Positions 44,377-56,940 of a stretch of 64,000 nt of DNA are shown one piece after another (within the stretch, counting starts at the first letter, position 1; each line of letters opens with the position of its first letter). Source of the DNA: Echria macrotheca (Eukaryota; Ascomycota; Sordariomycetes; Sordariales; Schizotheciaceae). Under the pieces are notes generated by a model. The model did no database searches and was not told where the DNA came from. It worked only from the letters and a program-made list of their open reading frames with translations. A program made the translations under genes and the position numbers. The stretch spans positions 1,364,001 through 1,428,000 of the forward strand of contig MU839832.1 in the NCBI GenBank assembly GCA_030411725.1, given 5' to 3'.

Positions 44377-45632
44377 AAGACACTATAGGTGGAATACCAG
44401 TCGAAACAACTTAGGAGACATGCCGGGAGATGATGTCCTTATTGTATTTCTGACATTCCGTCCAAGCTCTCACCCAAAGATGGTTCGGCTCGTAACGGCG
44501 GCGATGTTTACACGCCATTTTTGTCGATAGCTCTGCAGGAACACATAAGTCCTGCAGCACAGCCCTGGTCCATTACCTGCCTGTATGTGCTGCGGGCCGT
44601 CTTTTCATCGTGGTTTGCATATGTTTCCGGTCCGCGAACGCGGATCTAATGCGATGAACGATCGACCATAGCTAAATAGAAACACGCCATTGCTGTGAAC
44701 CAGTAAGAGAGCATGGCCGAGAGTTCACATTGCTTGAGGTTGGGGGCATTTGTCACGCGTATATCGTCACTGTGGAAAACATACCTGCACCTATTCTATA
44801 CAGGTAATGGAAGAGTTGAGGAACAGCCGTCCATTTGTGAGGCGAGTATCGCCTTTTGTAACTCCCCGTCTTCGGTTCGCGTGAACTATTGTTGGGCCGG
44901 CTCATTGAGTGGGAAGCTCAAGCACGCCGTCGAGTCCTCCAGTCAATTCTGGCCGATAGATCCATCCTGAAGCTGGATGGCCTGTATCAGAGTGGAAAAT
45001 GACGGTTGAGTTGTTCACCTTCATGACCCATTCTGAGCATGAGAGCACCGGCTGAGGTAGTTGGGACTTACTTGCGCAGGGCTTGCAGACTCAAGGCAGA
45101 CCAATGCGCTGGATCCGACGCCGAGCCCAATCCATTTGCGCCCGACCAACAGAGCAAGCAGCAATCGAAAAAACACACACATGAACAGCAAAGCATGCAA
45201 GGCAATGCTGCACTCGGGATTGATACAGCTGGCCGGTACCCGAGACAATCAATCGACCGACTGACGTGTTTTGGCAGCCCAAAGAAAATTTGACAAAAGT
45301 GACCAATCACAGCGCCCAAGTCCAGAACAGCCCTGCCCCTCCCCCTCTGACCCCTCCCCCGGACTGACGGTTCCGCCCTAACAAAAAAGTCCCTGACAGG
45401 CTGACAGTGCCGAAGCGCTGCGCCCCTCGCTCGTCCCGTCCCAGGCTTGTTTATTTTGCCCAACAGCCGCCCCTCCTTTCCCTCATCCAATTCCCATTCT
45501 CCAAAACATCAACATAGAAAAAGGGTCCAGACGAGACAACACGCCGTCGCGTCGCATTCCTCGATCATCCCCACTTGAAAACACCGCAGAACCCTAAGAA
45601 AAAAAAAGCCACCAAATTAGCCACGCGCAAAC
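44377..45632. other. intergenic, divergent region
   Basis: 1.26 kb between the calcium pump start (minus) and the EXPERA-like gene (plus). Only short frames are seen (e.g. 44713-44970) and none is convincing. C-rich tracts at 45335-45362. Confidence 0.45.
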
Positions 45633-46537
45633 ATGGTCTCCACACGATCCTCCTCGGCGGCCCTCATGACGCCCCGCACCGGCCGCTCGTCCTCCCCGCC
45701 GGCGCCTCCGCTCTCGACCTCCGTCCTGACCAAGTCGCGAACGCGCGCCGCCGCCGCCGCGGGCCCGACCTCTGCGCCCGCCGCTTCCTCCGTCGGCTGG
45801 TACCACGCGCCGTCCAAGTTCGCCGTGTACTGGCTGGCCGCGTCGATCCCGCTCATCTTCTGGGACGCCGGCTACGTGTTCCTGCGCCCGCACTCGATGG
45901 TGGGCGGCTCGCTGCACTGGCCGATATGGTCGCTCTACAAGATCCAGGCCGAGCTCGACCACACGTACGGCTTCAAGGAGTTTCTCGCCGGCGGCGGGTG
46001 GAACTACGCGCAGAGCGCGGGCAACATTGTCGAGAACCTGGCGAATATGTTTTACCTGGCGCTGTACTGGCGCGCGGGCACGGCGCTGAGGACGGCTTCC
46101 GGGGAGACGGTCACGGCGCTGACGGGGCGGACGGGCGCGGTTGCGCTGCTGGTGGCCTTTGCGACGGCCGTGTCGACGACTTACAAGACGGCGCTGTACT
46201 GTATGTTTTTTCCCCCTTTCCAACCTCAACATTGACTAACGGGATTTCCAGGGGCCATCGAGGCCTTCAGCGGCTTTGACAACATCGGCCACAACCCCCC
46301 GCTCCAGATGGCCAGCTGGATCATTCTCAAGTACGTCTTTTTTTCTTTCTCAGAATGCGGAACGCGTATTCCCTAGAAGACCGCGTAAAGCCACGACACA
46401 CCCGCTAACACATCCGCAGCGGCGCCTGGCTCGTATTCCCCGCCTACCTGGCGTACTCGTTCGGTGCCGAGATCGTCGACGGTCTGACGAGATCGTCGTC
46501 CTCCGGGACCTCCAAAAGAAGTCACAAGGCCGAATAA
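45633..46537 (+). CDS. EXPERA/EBP-like multi-pass membrane protein
   Basis: Exons 45633-46200, 46252-46330 and 46420-46537 (phases 1 and 2) give 254 aa. Seen: a Ser/Ala/Arg-rich N-terminus of ~55 residues, then about five membrane spans. Features are FWDAGYVFLRPHSM, SLYKIQAELDHTYG, GNIVENLANM and the final WIILNGAWLVFPAYLAY. The last resembles the N-x2-W-x3-P hallmark of EXPERA domains (sterol isomerase EBP, TM6SF2, sigma-2/TMEM97). Known: EXPERA proteins bind or isomerise sterols in the ER. Inference: ER membrane protein of sterol-related type; whether it is an enzyme is not clear. C-terminal tail is Ser/Lys-rich. Splice sites are canonical. Confidence 0.75.
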
Positions 46538-47581
46538 CTCCAATCATGCTATGATGCAGGCAATGAATGGTGCTTCTAGAAGCCGGGTCTTCTAGCACTG
46601 CATTTTCATGATTCCAGCTCGCTTTTCTATTTTTTTCCGTCCCGTATATACGCCGACAATTGCTTGGTTGTATATACTCTAATTTTCCCTGTATATATAA
46701 TACTGGGTGGGCGGTAAGTCGTCGGGCAGCGGGTAGTTTTGGCTTTTTCTTCTCTTTCCTTCTCGGTATATACGCGTTGTTAGCTTCCTTTCCGACGCGT
46801 TTACGGTTTTATTACGGATACCAACTGCGGCTTTCTTTCGTTTGAGATACCACTGGTTTTTGTTGCGGACACGGTGGGATGGCACGGCTCGAGTTTATCG
46901 CGGAATTTATTTTTCTCTCCCTCTCTCTTTTGTCGTGTCCCAGTGATCGAACAAGTGTGAAAGTGCAATTCGAATCTGCTTTTGCTTTTGTGCTCTCAAC
47001 CCTAATAAGATTATCTTTTTGCGATTACCATAAAACATTTGGTGTGTGTGGTTCGGCCGTTATATAAACATAACCCCTTCCTTCGAGGTTCTGGGGGGCA
47101 AAAAAAAAAAAAAAAAACCGGACAATCCTCGAGAAATCCAGAGCTTTTTTTCTCTCTCAAACCCTGCGCCTTTTATCAGGCCCCCATTGGTATCTAGAAC
47201 CCGGGCCCTATACTGCAGTTGCAGTGGCTTTGTTGACAAATAGAAAATACCTGTATATAACGAGAGACATCGTTCGTTTTTAGCGGGAACAACAAAACAA
47301 AAACTGCTGGGTATCAAGCGAGCCATATAAGGTAGGTAGACGACGCGGCTCAACATAAAACGAGAGAAACAATACGCCGTCCATCACATCCAGCCAGCCC
47401 ATATCGACGGGTTCACTGGGGGTAATAACCGTTCAAGAAGTCGAACGAAAAAAAAAAAAAGTGTCATCAAATCGTGTCGTGAGTTGAGTTTCCGAAACCG
47501 AAACACCCCATATTATGAGATGAGTTGTCGATCAAGACGTCCCCGCAACAGCCGCCATGCTCGCCGTCGAAACGACTTCCT
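46538..47581. other. intergenic between convergent genes, homopolymer tracts
   Basis: 1.0 kb of T-rich then A-rich sequence with poly-A runs at 47101-47117 and 47449-47460. Consistent with two converging 3' UTRs. No gene seen. Confidence 0.5.
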
Positions 47582-50232
47582 TCAGCCCGCCCACGCCCGC
47601 GAACTGGTCCCACACATCCGCCTCCATGTTCTTCTTCTTCTTCTTTTCCCCCCCCCATCATCCTGACCGTCGTTCCCATCGTTTTCATCGTTCTCATCAC
47701 CCTCCTCCTCTTCCGACACCGTCCCGCCAATGATAAACTCCAACTCCTGCCACCCCGTCGGATCATCCGCCAAATCCGCACTCGGACTCGGGATCGTTTC
47801 CGTTGTCGTCGTCGTCGTAGTAGTAGTCCCCTTGCGAATCCGCAGCGGGATGGGGTGCAGCGCACTCAGCAGTTTGCGACGACTACTCCGCCTCGGAACA
47901 GCGGGTACCACCGCCGCCGCCTGTTCATTGGTGGTCGTGGTGGCGGAACCGGAGCGCTGCTTGAAGCTGTATTTCCTGCTGAGGAGCGCGTCTTTGGCCG
48001 TCCATGATGTTGTCGAAGACGGGCTTTGGCTTGGCTGGTTGTTGGTGGGGAGTGGACCACCACCACCACTGGGACCCGGGCTCGGCGCCGACGAGACGGA
48101 CGTGGCGGTTTCGGAGAGGGCCGAGGTGGAGCTCTTTGACGTGCTGTTTGCTGATGAGTTGGACGATGTCGAGGGGGAGCGGATTGCGAGAGACAGGGGC
48201 TTGGGGTGGAGGGATGATGTTTCTGGTTCCTCTTCTTCCTGGATTGGACTGGCCTCGAGCGTGTCGAGGAATAATGCGGTGGTGGGTTCGGATTCGACTC
48301 CCTCCGGGGTGTCGAGCTGGACTTCGTTGGTCCCGTTGCCGTAGCCTTGCACTAGGATTTGGTGGTACGATGACGCGCGGCTGCGCAGGCCGGAGGCGCC
48401 GGATTGCTCGAGGACTACGCTCTGGCATTGGCTCGACGCGAAAATGTTGAGGGAGCGGCGGAAGGACTTCTTGTTCAGGCTCTGGCAGCGGGGTGGGATG
48501 GCCGGCGGCGAGGAGGAGCGGGATGTTGGTTCGTTCTGGTGGGTGAGGGCGAAGTAGTCGATATCCGGTTTAATCTCTGGTGAGAACGTCGGGCTCGCTG
48601 GGGCAGGGGTGATGGGCGCCGAGATGGTGAGACGACGTCCGCGACGGGTCGTGTCGACCTTGTCCTGGACCACGGACAAGTGATTCCCATCCTGCCAGGG
48701 CGGCAAGTTCGCCGTGCTGATGGCGATGTTGTACTTCACATCGGCAGCCTCGTGACACTCGGGCGGCGCGCCGGCGCAGTCCCGCAGCACCTGGTAGGTC
48801 GAGTAGATCAGGATCCAGCGGATCTTGCGCGCGTCGACCTGCGAGAGCTTCTCGTGCCGGTCGGCCTTGTGCGGCGAAAAGATGGACTCCTCCTCAAACT
48901 TGCGGTACGCCGCCACAAGTGCGTTCTTGGACGCCTCGCGCTCAGCCTTATTGGTGGCGCTTAGGAGCGCGGCGTGGGTGACGACGCGCTGGTCGGGTCG
49001 GAGCTTATCCGTCTTGGTCAGCCACGACATGCGCCGACATGACGTGGTCGGCGAGATTTCCGGAAGCAGCGGAAGAGGGTGCTGCAGGGACGGGTACTTG
49101 TTGCGCAAATCGAATCCATGCACGCTCTGAAGAGTGCAGATGCCGCCTTGCGCCAAGGCTGGCATCAGCCCGGACGTCGTGAAGCTCTCATCAACAAGAT
49201 ACTCGTAGAGCGCCTCAAAGTCCTGCCGCATCGAGCAGTATACCTCGCGCTCGAATATTAACGACCGGGAATCGGTAGATCCTGGGGGATAGTATCCTAG
49301 CTTCGAGGTGAAAAAGGTGAGCAAGAAAGTCCGGAAGCGGTCGAGATGAGCCCGCCCGCCGGCCGTCAGTCCGATGTGCGTCTCGGAGAGGTCCTCCTCG
49401 AGAAAGTTGCGAAGCATTACACCGGCCTGTCCCAGCCGCGTCTCCATCTCCGATTTCGCCTGCCGGATCAGTTTTCTCGTCGTCGACGTGATGACCTGAG
49501 TCAGCGTTAGTAACCGGCACTCTCGCCCTCCGGGCTAGCACGAACCTGGTATTCGGCAATGGCGAACAGCTGGTCCAGCATGCCGACACAGTGAGTAAAC
49601 GCGTCGATGTAGAGGTCCCGGACATGGAAATGTTCGGCGAAATGCAGAACCGCAAGCGCGTGGATCGGCTGGTTGCGCATCTCCAGATAGCCCTCCTCGT
49701 CGAGATATCCGAGCAACCCGTCCATGTTGTCTTCCCCGGACCGCCGAAAGTCGGACATGCTGTTCAGAAGCGCAATGAGCGTTGAACCAAGATGTTCACC
49801 GACGAGTGACCTCCGGAAGACCCAGGCAAAAAAGTTGCGTGTCGCGATGTGGTACCGCAATGCTTCTTCTCGCGTTGACATAGCCGGTGGCGGGATGTAG
49901 AGCTCGACTCTTGAACCTGGGCTAATCCGGTCCAACGAGTCGAAATATTCCCTGCCGAGTGAAGAAGACGGCGAGACGGACGGGTCCCGAACCATGAATC
50001 TGGCGATCAAGGGGTGGCATTTTGCCTTGAGCAGGGCCTCCAATGGAACTTTGAACGCCGGTCCTCTCCGGGACTGACCTTTGCCGTACAAATGCACAAA
50101 ACAATTGCCGTTCTTGAACCACAGCTCAGGATCCTGTCCAGCAGTCAGCGAGCCGTCTGTACCAAAGAAAAAGGCCAACCCACCCGTCCCAGGTGGTCCC
50201 AGGGATAACACGCTCTCGCGGCGCCGTCCCAT
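47582..50232 (-). CDS. conserved fungal protein, DUF8004-like
   Basis: Minus-strand exons 50232-49546 and 49495-47582 (50-nt intron, TACTAAC-type branch, phase 0) give 866 aa. Seen: an N-terminal half that reads like a conserved fungal family (ELWFKNGNCFVHLYGKGQS, RGPAFKVPLEALL, AVLHFAEHFHVRDLYIDAF). A central helical part follows (AHLDRFRTFLLTFF, DARKIRWILIYSTYQVL). The ~350-residue C-terminal tail is low-complexity Ser/Thr/Pro, with poly-Thr, poly-Glu and Arg-rich stretches. Known: such proteins occur widely in Pezizomycotina and are listed as DUF8004, function unknown; I make this match from memory with moderate confidence. The N-terminus may lack an upstream exon. The tail suggests heavy phosphorylation. 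Confidence 0.72.
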
Positions 50233-52440
50233 CTCCGGATGTTGTTCATCTCAGGCACTCTCAGCTCCAGCGCGCCGCTGTGTCTCCTCGGTTTCGAGAT
50301 CCGTGTTTTGGAAGGGCCGTTGCGCTCCGTGGCGTCTCTGAGAGCAGCAGAAGGTTCCGGCACGGCGGGTATGGCCCAGCTCAGATCCCCAGCACGATGT
50401 GAGTCCGCCATCTGGAATATATCTCTGCAAGTTTCCTGTCGCAAGATTCGTAGTCCCGGATCGTCGAGTGTCTTGGATGTCCACCCAAGCCGAGGATTTT
50501 CGGTGGGTACGAACGAGTCGGAATCCCGAAATCGCCGTGGTCCGTCTGGTGCCGCGCCGCTAGACTCCTCACGAATGTCCTAGTCGTGATTCGGGGAAGC
50601 GTGGGAATCAACAACCACGCAGACGGCCTTCGTAGTGGACCAGAATGCTTTCCACGTTCCCTCCAGGGCCCTTCAACCCAGCGTCCAACTCTGGACCAAC
50701 GTCGTAGGTCGACAACAAACCTCGGAAAAGAGGAAAAAAAAAGTAAGGCTCGCCGTCAGCGCGAGGTTGGACAGTCGGTTTATTATCTAAGACATTTGCT
50801 CCGCACGGAAACGCCACGGCTTCGACCAGCACCAACACCAAGAAGGCTGACCCATGGTTCCACAGTTCCCCGGGCCCCGACGGCGATTGCGAATCTGCAA
50901 GTTCTTGTGTCAACCCCATGTCGTGGCTGCTGGCGCCACATCCAGTTGGGTGTGTGACGATGCCGCGAGCAGCAGGGGCTGAAGCGGCCGGGAGGCCTTC
51001 ATCCCGGCACTTCCAGCTGGCTGGCCAACCACACGCCGCGCCGGCCTCAGCTTACATCTGCGCTGGCAGCTTTCCTTCTTGCGGCCTTTTGCGCACGCCC
51101 GAGCTGAGGAGGATCACTGCATCGGCAGCCTGCTGGCTAGCCTTGACAGGTCCTTCGCCGCCATTCTGGACGCGGACAAGGCTAGTGAATCAAAGCAGCG
51201 AGTGTGGCGCTGCTGGCGTAGTCACACAGCAGTCCTGAACGCGAGATTAGAAGACTTCTTTTGCGTTCGCGTCAACCTCGGAACCGGACAGGAAGCAGAC
51301 GCACTGGCGCGTGCAGCAACGCAGCAACAAGATACAAGATAGGTAACCGTGATAACCCTTTCGCAAGAAGAGCCAGAAGCCAGGCGCTTGGAGAGTCCCG
51401 ACGGAATGATCGGCGGAGCTGCAGCCCTCGGCCTTCGGCTGCAGGCTTGCTGTGGGAAGGAGTCTGACGATGGCTCCCGATTGACCGGTCGGTGCTTGGC
51501 TCTGCTGTTGGTGGAGGACGAATCAAAGCCACAGAGGCTGCCATGGCTGTGTGTCCCCAGCTTGCAGAAGAGCCACCGTTCACAATTCCCCGGGTATCAA
51601 TGCTCCCAATTCTTGGTCTCCATAACCAGAATAGATAAGATAAATGTGCATGAACAAAAGTGCACACTTATCACCAACCCCGCAAAGTCGACAGATGGCG
51701 ACAGTTCTGATTCCAGTCGACGAATTCGCGGGGCAGCAATGAACCCGACCGACTCCGGGGCCCTCCCGAATGTTGGCCGCCGGTTCCAAGTGGGGGGTGT
51801 CCGGCGCGTTGGGCCCTATAATCGTCTGTAAATATTGACGTCGTCAGCCCTGTCGGCCCCCGTGGGACGACTTGATAAGCTGACGAAAGGTAACGCAGCC
51901 CCGCCGACCCAACCCCGCCACGTCCATCGCTCACGTCGCTCGGTCCCGATTCTAGCTTTCGATGTTGTTGGCGCTATGACACTAGGGATGGCTTGTTGAT
52001 GGTTACTCGCAAGATTTGTGTGCTTACCAACAAATTTGTCTATACCGGAGAAGCTATTTTGTCGTCGTCAGGCCCGCGACCGGAATCCGTGACCGCCTCA
52101 TCTCACGAGATCCAAGAGGATACAGCGTGCGTACGTCACCAACCTTCTGTAACGTTCGGGTCCGACAACTAGACCGGATGCCGAAGATGTGTGGCATCGG
52201 ACGGCCCGCAGGCTGTAGTGATGGCTTCTCAAGTTGGATATCGTCACGTAGAGCGGAATGGACGATGCTCCGAGATGGTGTCCAGAAAATATGGCAGGGT
52301 TAGGGTTCTTCAATTTACGCGTGTGTGTTTGCTCTCGAGCTCCACGATCCGATCCGCGTCAGCATTGGCGACCAAAGATCCCAGGATCCGCCACAGATCT
52401 CCAGCTCTTCGTGCGGCAGCCCCAAGATGCGGTGCCCACA
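50233..52440. other. 2.2-kb divergent intergenic region
   Basis: Separates the DUF8004-like gene (minus) from dynactin p62 (plus). Plus-strand frames of 60-160 codons occur (e.g. 51349-51831), but their translations lack any recognisable domain or splice structure. Likely regulatory sequence and leaders. Confidence 0.45.
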
Positions 52441-54286
52441 ATGGCACCATTGACGCCGTACACCTACATCCAGTGTCCCTGCTCGGACGTGTCGCCGCTG
52501 TCCCGATCCAACGACCCCAACTCGCCCTCCACCGCCGGCGCCGATGACGAGGAGCGCACCTTCGATCCCCGTGCCCCACGCTCCAACTTCAGCTTGTACC
52601 CCCTGGAGTATCTGCTGTACTGCGAGGACTGCCACCAGATCCGCTGCCCGCGCTGTGTGGCCGAGGAGATCGTCACCTACTACTGCCCCAACTGTCTCTT
52701 CGAAGTCCCGAGCAGCAACATCAAGAGCGAGGGCAACCGGTGCGTTTCTCCTCTCGGGGCTTGCCAATCTTTGCTGATGACGTTACCCTAGATGTACGCG
52801 CAGCTGTTTCCAGTGTCCCATCTGCATCGGACCGTTGTCCGTCGCCAGCATCGACAGCCAGCCCGACCCGAATCTGCTCGCGGCGCCTGACCAGGCCCAG
52901 TCCGGGACCAACATCCTGATCTGCTCCTACTGCAACTGGAGCTCGACTGAGATCGGCATCACCTTCAGCAAGTCGAACGGCATCCACGCCCAGCTTGCCA
53001 AGATCCGGAATGGCGGTGCGCCGAGGTTAACAGCCAAGGAGCACAAGGAGAAGCGGAAAGAGGAGGCGGCGCAGAGCAGGCTCGCGGGCGCCAGCTCCCC
53101 CGAGTCAGAACAAAACCTAGACGTCGAGACACAGTTCGCCAACCTGAAGAGCTTCTACCAGGGCCAACTGGCCGAGTCAAGCTCCGGCGGCAATGGCCTC
53201 TCCTCCCTCGGCGACCTGGGCTTCGCCTCGCCCAACTCGCTCTCCCGCATCATGAGCATCTACACCGGCGGCAGCCTCCACGACAAGCGCTCCCGCTCGC
53301 GCGTCGGGACCATGCGCGAAGCCCTCGACAGCGACGAAGGCCTCCAGCTCGCCGACCTCGACGAGTCCGCCGCCATCAGCAAGCTCCAGTCCGAAGGCTA
53401 CGAGGCCACCATCTCCACCGACCAGCTGACCGAACAGCCCCCGCGCCTCGAAGACGCCCACCTCCACGGCCGCACGCGCTTTACCTCTGAACTCCGCCCG
53501 ATCCCCTACCTCCTCCGCACGAAGCGGTCCAAGCGCTGCCCCGTCTGCCGACACATCATCTCCAAGCCCGAGGCCAAGGTCGCAACTACACGCTTCCGCA
53601 TCCGCCTCGTCGCCGGCAGTTATATTCCCACGATAACCATCCGCCCGCTCAACGTGCCCGGCGGCGCGTCGCCGACCTCCCCGCCGGACGCCCTCGTGCC
53701 CCTCCAGCCGGCCCAGTTCCTGCTCACCTTCCGCAACCCCATCTTCGAGACGGTCAAGGTGACGCTCGCGACCCCCTCCAAGACGCCCGGCCGGTTCCCG
53801 AGCAAGGTCACGGTCCTATGTCCGCAGTTCGAGATCGACGCGAACACGGACGTCTGGGACGAGGCGCTCAACAAGGACGATACGGACAAAGATCGGCGGC
53901 GGCGCAGGGGGGATGAGAATAATAACGGCGGTAACGGAAATGGCAATGGGAACGGAAACGGTAACGGCAACCAGCCCGAGGCCGGCAAGATCTGGGAGCG
54001 CGGCCGCAACTGGGTTAGTATCGTGGTTGAGGTCGTGCCCGCCTCGCTGCGGCTGGATTTGCTTGCCTCGACGGCCAATCTGGCTGGCGGCGAGGGCATC
54101 GACGCCGGGCCGTTGAGGGAGGATGAGGATATACTAGAGATACCCATGTTCGTTCGTGTCGAGTGGGAGGTGGAAGGCGGTGGTGATGAGGTTGGGTCCG
54201 CCCCTGGGAAGGACAAGGAGGCGACGGAAAAGAGAGAGCTGGCGTATTGGTCTGTCATCGGATTGGGGCGAGTCGGTCAGTCATAA
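52441..54286 (+). CDS. ro-2: dynactin p62 subunit (DCTN4)
   Basis: Exons 52441-52739 and 52792-54286 (phase 2) give 597 aa. Seen: an N-terminal zinc-binding region with CPC, CEDCHQIRCPRC, YYCPNCLF and SCFQCPIC, then CSYCNWSS. A central helical region has FANLKSFYQGQ, a later CPVCRHII pair and PIPYLLRTKRSKRC follow, and the C-terminal half is beta-rich (FRIRLVAGSYIPTI, FLLTFRNPIFE). This order matches dynactin p62. Known: p62 is part of the pointed-end complex of dynactin with Arp11, p25 and p27 and is needed for dynein-driven nuclear and organelle movement; the Neurospora gene is ro-2. Odd: an 8-unit Gly-Asn run near residues 478-494, coded by varied codons. Confidence in family is high. Confidence 0.92.
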
Positions 54287-54584
54287 TAGACTAGGTCTGA
54301 ATATGAACCAAGCTTGTACAAGCAAAACAGTTGAGATAATCACAACCCATGCCTGAGCCAAGGGTTTAGACGTTGCAGAGTCTCAAAACATCACGAGGAA
54401 ACGGTTGTATTGGGCGGCCCGCTTAATAGAGGTGGTATAATCAAGCCTGTATTCCCGAGCACAAGCTAGCTAGACGCCGTTCCCTTTTGGTTGCCACGAA
54501 TGCATCGTAAAGACCTAACCCGAACCCAAACCAACCGGACCCTCGTTGCTCCAGCCCACAAAACAACCATCCCGCGCTTCCGCT

Positions 54585-55562
54585 CTAGTACTCAGCGGCG
54601 GTCTGGGGGAACTCAAAGATGACGCCACGGCCAGTGAGGCGTCGGTAGACCTCCGAGTAGGTGTCCAGTCTGTAGTCAACACCGCCACGCTCCTTCTCGT
54701 CAAGGATAACCTTGAGCGTCTTGGACCCATCCTCCTTGGTGCGGAGACGCTTGCCGACAATCTCGACGGGGTAGACGAGATCCGTCAGGATAGCATCGTG
54801 GACAGCAGTGAGAGTGCGCGAACGGGGGCGCTTCTGCTTCTGGGTGTTGCGCGAGCGAGTGGAGCGCTTGGGCCGGGGGAGGATACGGCGCGAAGCGAGG
54901 ATCAGCACATGGCGGTCAGAGAACTTCTTCTCCAGCTCGCGGGTGAGACTACGTTTGTCAGTCTCCAAACTCGATTTTTTTTTTCATCAGGATCAAAAAA
55001 TACTCACCGCTGCTGGACACGGTGGAAGCCCTGCAGGGAAGGGACGGGGACAAAGATGACAATAGCCTTCTTGCCGTGGCCAACTTCGATCTGTGTTCAG
55101 ACCCAAAGTCAGCATGCGAGCTCCAGGATGACACTGCAATCCTTGGACCGCTTCCCGTCCTATTCCGCGCTGTGTGGTTTGTTTGATGTTATGGTCAATG
55201 GACGAAGCCAGCGGCCGCCAACGCAGCGCAAGGTCATCGTCGCGCCGCTGGTCCGTCCGCCTTCCAATATGCAATCAATCTTCCCAACATTGCGACGCCC
55301 GGTTTGGCAGCGACAATAATGGCGCCGCCGTTCCCGGTGGAACAGGATGTCGAGCGTGGTTTTTGGATTGCGATGGTTGCTTGTTTCAGCGGCTTCATAC
55401 CTCACGGGCAGAGACGAACTGCAGAGGGCGGAGGGCGACCTTGAGGTCGGCAGTGTTCGTCTCGAGATCGTAAAGAGCGCCAGCAATGCTGGTCTCGAGC
55501 TCCGAGGGGTTCTGGCGAGACGGGCTGTTCGCCGCGATCTTGTTGAGCTGGGGCGTACTCAT
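54585..55562 (-). CDS. rps7: 40S ribosomal protein eS7
   Basis: Minus-strand exons 55562-55401, 55090-55008 and 54948-54585 join to 202 aa, the normal eS7 length. Seen: [23 protein letters not shown] at the first junction, then RVQQRLTRELEKKFSDRHV, RRILPRPKR and the conserved ending with LTGRGVIFEFP. Known: eS7 is a small-subunit protein needed for 18S maturation and sits near helix 22/26 of 18S rRNA. The first intron is 310 nt, much longer than others in the window, as often seen in ribosomal protein genes. Divergent from the DUF7704 gene with 325 nt between starts. Confidence 0.96.
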
Positions 55563-55887
55563 TTTGTCGGTCGGTTGGCGATGTCGAGTCGGTCGATTGC
55601 TGCAAGGTCGAAGTTGCGGGCTGTCGTGAAAGTGCTTCAAAATTGGCGAGAAGTAGGGTTTTCGAGCCCTGCCAATTTTTGTGCCAATTGGTGGGGAGTA
55701 TGTGGGGGCATTCGTCAGGAAAGGAAGGCGGTGTCGGCCGGCGGATTCGAGAAAATCAATCTCCTGGTCCAAGCTCCTGGACCCAGTGCCGGTTTCTCAA
55801 CACCGTCGAGACGAGTCCTCGACGCTCGTCACCACCGCCTGACACCTCTCGCACATCGGTGTCGCGTCAACTGTATCTATATTCGAG
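55563..55887. promoter_or_regulatory. divergent promoter of eS7 and DUF7704 genes
   Basis: 325 nt separate the two start codons and must hold both promoters. The GCCAATTTTTG/CCAATTTTG-like words near 55650-55690 are possible CCAAT elements; no TATA box is clear. Confidence 0.45.
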
Positions 55888-56406
55888 ATGGCTAATGGAA
55901 AGAGTGCCGCCACCAGCGCCAGCGCCGGTGTCAAATCCGCCGCCGCCATGGCTCTTCCACTACTTTACCGAGTCTTCTTCCTTCTCATCGAGCCGATCTC
56001 CGCCCTCGCCGGTGCTTACATGGCGCATTTCAGGCAATCGGAATATCTCCAGCTCACGCATGCCGCCTCGGCGCCTTCGACGCTTCCCCTTAGCACGTCG
56101 ATAGCCTTGTCCCAGCTTGCCAACATGTACTTTTTCTTCGCGATCAACGAGGCGCTCGTCCTGCGATCAACCTCCGATCTCCGAGTCTGGAAGACCGTCC
56201 TCTTTTGCTTGCTGATAGGCGACATCGGGCATCTCTACTCAGTACACGCGCTGGGACTGCCCATATACTGGAGTGTTTTTGAGTGGAACATCATGGACAT
56301 GGGCAACATTCCGTTTGTTTACCTGGGAGCGTCGATGCGCATTGCGTTTCTCGCCAATATCGGGCTCGAAACCACAAGGCGAAAACCGGTCAGAAAGCAC
56401 GCATGA
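55888..56406 (+). CDS. DUF7704-family four-span membrane protein
   Basis: Intronless, 172 aa. Seen: a small Ala/Ser N-terminus, then LPLLYRVFFLLIEPISALAGAYMAHF, SLSTSIALSQLANMYFFFAINEALVLRS-type text, a third span around TVLFCLLIGDIGHLYSV and a fourth near IPFVYLGASMRIAFL, with a basic tail (RRKPVRKHA). Known: this pattern is the fungal DUF7704 family of small membrane proteins with no known function. Start chosen at the first Met (MANGKSAAT) after the pyrimidine-rich leader. The eS7 gene is divergent; the alcohol dehydrogenase follows on the same strand. Confidence 0.82.
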   Translation: MANGKSAATSASAGVKSAAAMALPLLYRVFFLLIEPISALAGAYMAHFRQSEYLQLTHAASAPSTLPLSTSIALSQLANMYFFFAINEALVLRSTSDLRVWKTVLFCLLIGDIGHLYSVHALGLPIYWSVFEWNIMDMGNIPFVYLGASMRIAFLANIGLETTRRKPVRKHA

Positions 56407-56940
56407 GGTCTCTTCATATTCCAGTGCCTCAGCCAAGGGCAGCTGCCTCCAGGCACTGAGGTCCATGCCGCCGTGTTCCGCTGAAGCAAGCGCACACACT
56501 GAGAACATGGACAATGCCAACGGGCCTCAAATCTTGGGCCGCGCCGGTGGACGGCGGAACCGCTGATTCGTGGGAAAATGGTCGGCAGACACCGGTTTTC
56601 CACGCCGCGCATCGCGGAAAGCTCAGTTCATCCCCACTCAGACAACACCTGCGGGGTAGTCATGGCGGGGTGGATGTTGAGCAGAACAGCATCTCTCATG
56701 GCCACACAACCTCATGTCCCCGGCAGGCTCCCGACTCGGTGGAACCATGCATGTCACCCCTATTATATCCGGTAGCTTCCTCGCGGGATGCCCCTCATGT
56801 AGCGACCTGGGCTAAGAGAAATAAAAGGGCCGTGGCCGCTCACTCTTCGCCTGTGGTTCCCAAGGCGTCTTCCTTCTTATCCTACCAGACGCCTAGTTCA
56901 TCGTCTTGACCTTGTGTTTTTGTCAGATCTGACCAACACG
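56407..56940. other. intergenic, promoter of alcohol dehydrogenase
   Basis: 534 nt. TATTATATCC near 56760-56769 is a possible TATA element. No coding feature. Confidence 0.45.

Noticed and set aside
47730..48450. Plus-strand frames opposite the DUF8004-like tail
   Set aside because: Shadows of the Ser/Thr/Pro-rich minus-strand coding tail.
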